A stretch of 64,000 nt of DNA from Lachnospiraceae bacterium (GTDB taxonomy: Bacteria; Bacillota; Clostridia; Lachnospirales; Lachnospiraceae): NCBI GenBank assembly GCA_015056815.1, contig SVFN01000005.1, forward strand, positions 62,001 through 126,000. The letters are read 5' to 3'. Below are positions 63,551-64,000 of this stretch, piece after piece. The notes under the pieces were generated by a model that saw only the letters and a list, made by a program, of their open reading frames with translations, was not told the DNA's origin and did no database searches. The position numbers and the translations under genes were made by a program. Each line of letters starts with the position of its first letter. Position 1 is the first letter of the stretch.

Positions 63551-64000
63551 ATGGAAAATTGGAGAAAGTACCTTGCCGAGTTTCTTGGCACATTTACCCT
63601 TGTTTTCCTCGGCTGCGGCACAGCGATGCTTGTCGGCTGTGATTCTGAATCGGGAGGAGGTTACATTCTGACAGCGTTTGCGTTCGGTCTGGCGATCGTG
63701 GCACTTGCCTACAGCGTGGGAAATATTTCCGGCGGTCATGTAAATCCTGCCGTATCATTGGGATTTCTGATCACAAAGCAGATGTCTGTGGCGGATTTTG
63801 TAGGATATGTGATCGCACAGATCTTTGGTGCTCTTTTCGGAAGCGGGGCACTGGCTTTGATCTTTAAGCTGGGCGATGTGGAGGATATGACCGGAGGCTT
63901 TGGCACGAACGGTCTGGCAGGCGTCAACGACAGCGTGTTCGCCGGTCTTCTCGTAGAGATTTTTTTAACCTGCATCTTTGTACTGTGTATCCTCGGTGTG
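63551..64000 (+). CDS. MIP-family aquaporin (partial, 3' end outside window)
   Basis: The gene continues past the right edge, and the first 150 residues are visible. WRKYLAEFLGTFTLVFLGCG is the classic first helix of MIP channels, and SGGHVNPAVSLGFL gives the first NPA loop at about residues 64-66. Four helices are visible up to LVEIFLTCIFVLCILGV, which is the start of the second hydrophobic repeat. The length and GGHVNPAVSLG context fit an AqpZ-type water channel more than GlpF, but the selectivity-filter residues in the second half are outside the window. A GGGAGG site precedes the ATG. Confidence 0.9.
   Translation, partial: MENWRKYLAEFLGTFTLVFLGCGTAMLVGCDSESGGGYILTAFAFGLAIVALAYSVGNISGGHVNPAVSLGFLITKQMSVADFVGYVIAQIFGALFGSGALALIFKLGDVEDMTGGFGTNGLAGVNDSVFAGLLVEIFLTCIFVLCILGV

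Overview
The window looks like chromosomal DNA from a low-to-mid GC Gram-positive anaerobe, most likely a Lachnospiraceae (Clostridia). Pointers are AGGAGG-type ribosome binding sites, TTGACA/TATAAT promoters with 17-bp spacers, AddAB instead of RecBCD, DUF4173, DUF6062 and DUF2225 proteins, a MocR/PdxR-type regulator, GlnRS, and a hybrid sensor kinase beside a lipoprotein binding protein. No rRNA, tRNA, CRISPR array or intact prophage was seen. Both ends are cut inside genes.

1-14.3 kb is a surface-glycan and envelope region. A leftward set encodes a DegT aminotransferase, an FdtA-like sugar ketoisomerase, a GtrB/Dpm-like GT2, a response regulator and the start of its likely kinase. Next come a DUF4173 membrane protein pair, a rightward Wzx-like flippase plus GT52-like glycosyltransferase, a zinc-ribbon membrane protein and two large GT-C-like membrane proteins. 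14.3-20.4 kb holds a leftward group: a lipoprotein, an orphan extracellular solute-binding protein and a 1058-residue hybrid histidine kinase with no transporter permease, so it is probably a sensing module.

20.6-29.97 kb is an accessory, AT-richer region full of decay. It has a broken DUF4143-type ATPase, an orphan 137-aa gene behind a near-consensus promoter with palindromic operators, a broken winged-helix-like gene, an IS1380 remnant that seems to interrupt a plus-strand gene, a PARG-like (TIGR02452) gene with an internal deletion, a metallophosphatase, several unknown proteins and an ATP-grasp remnant. 29.97-40 kb returns to envelope functions: two acyltransferase-3 proteins, a chemotaxis receptor, an O-antigen-ligase-like protein and a 1199-residue InlB-repeat surface protein.

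40-64 kb is mostly housekeeping and signalling: a ComEC-like MBL lipoprotein with AddA and AddB, DUF6062, TetR, a YtxH-like protein with 33-bp tandem repeats, MocR, DUF2225 and GlnRS. Then come a DHH/DHHA1 phosphoesterase translationally coupled (TAATG) to a PocR-GAF-GGDEF-EAL protein, an ABC-2-like permease, GuaB, a small membrane protein, a HAD phosphatase and the start of an aquaporin. The most interesting functional linkage is the c-di-GMP enzyme with the DHH nuclease. The most interesting regulatory DNA is at 21.76-21.83 kb, 25.2-25.3 kb and the two 97-bp dispersed structured repeats at 49.85 and 55.00 kb.
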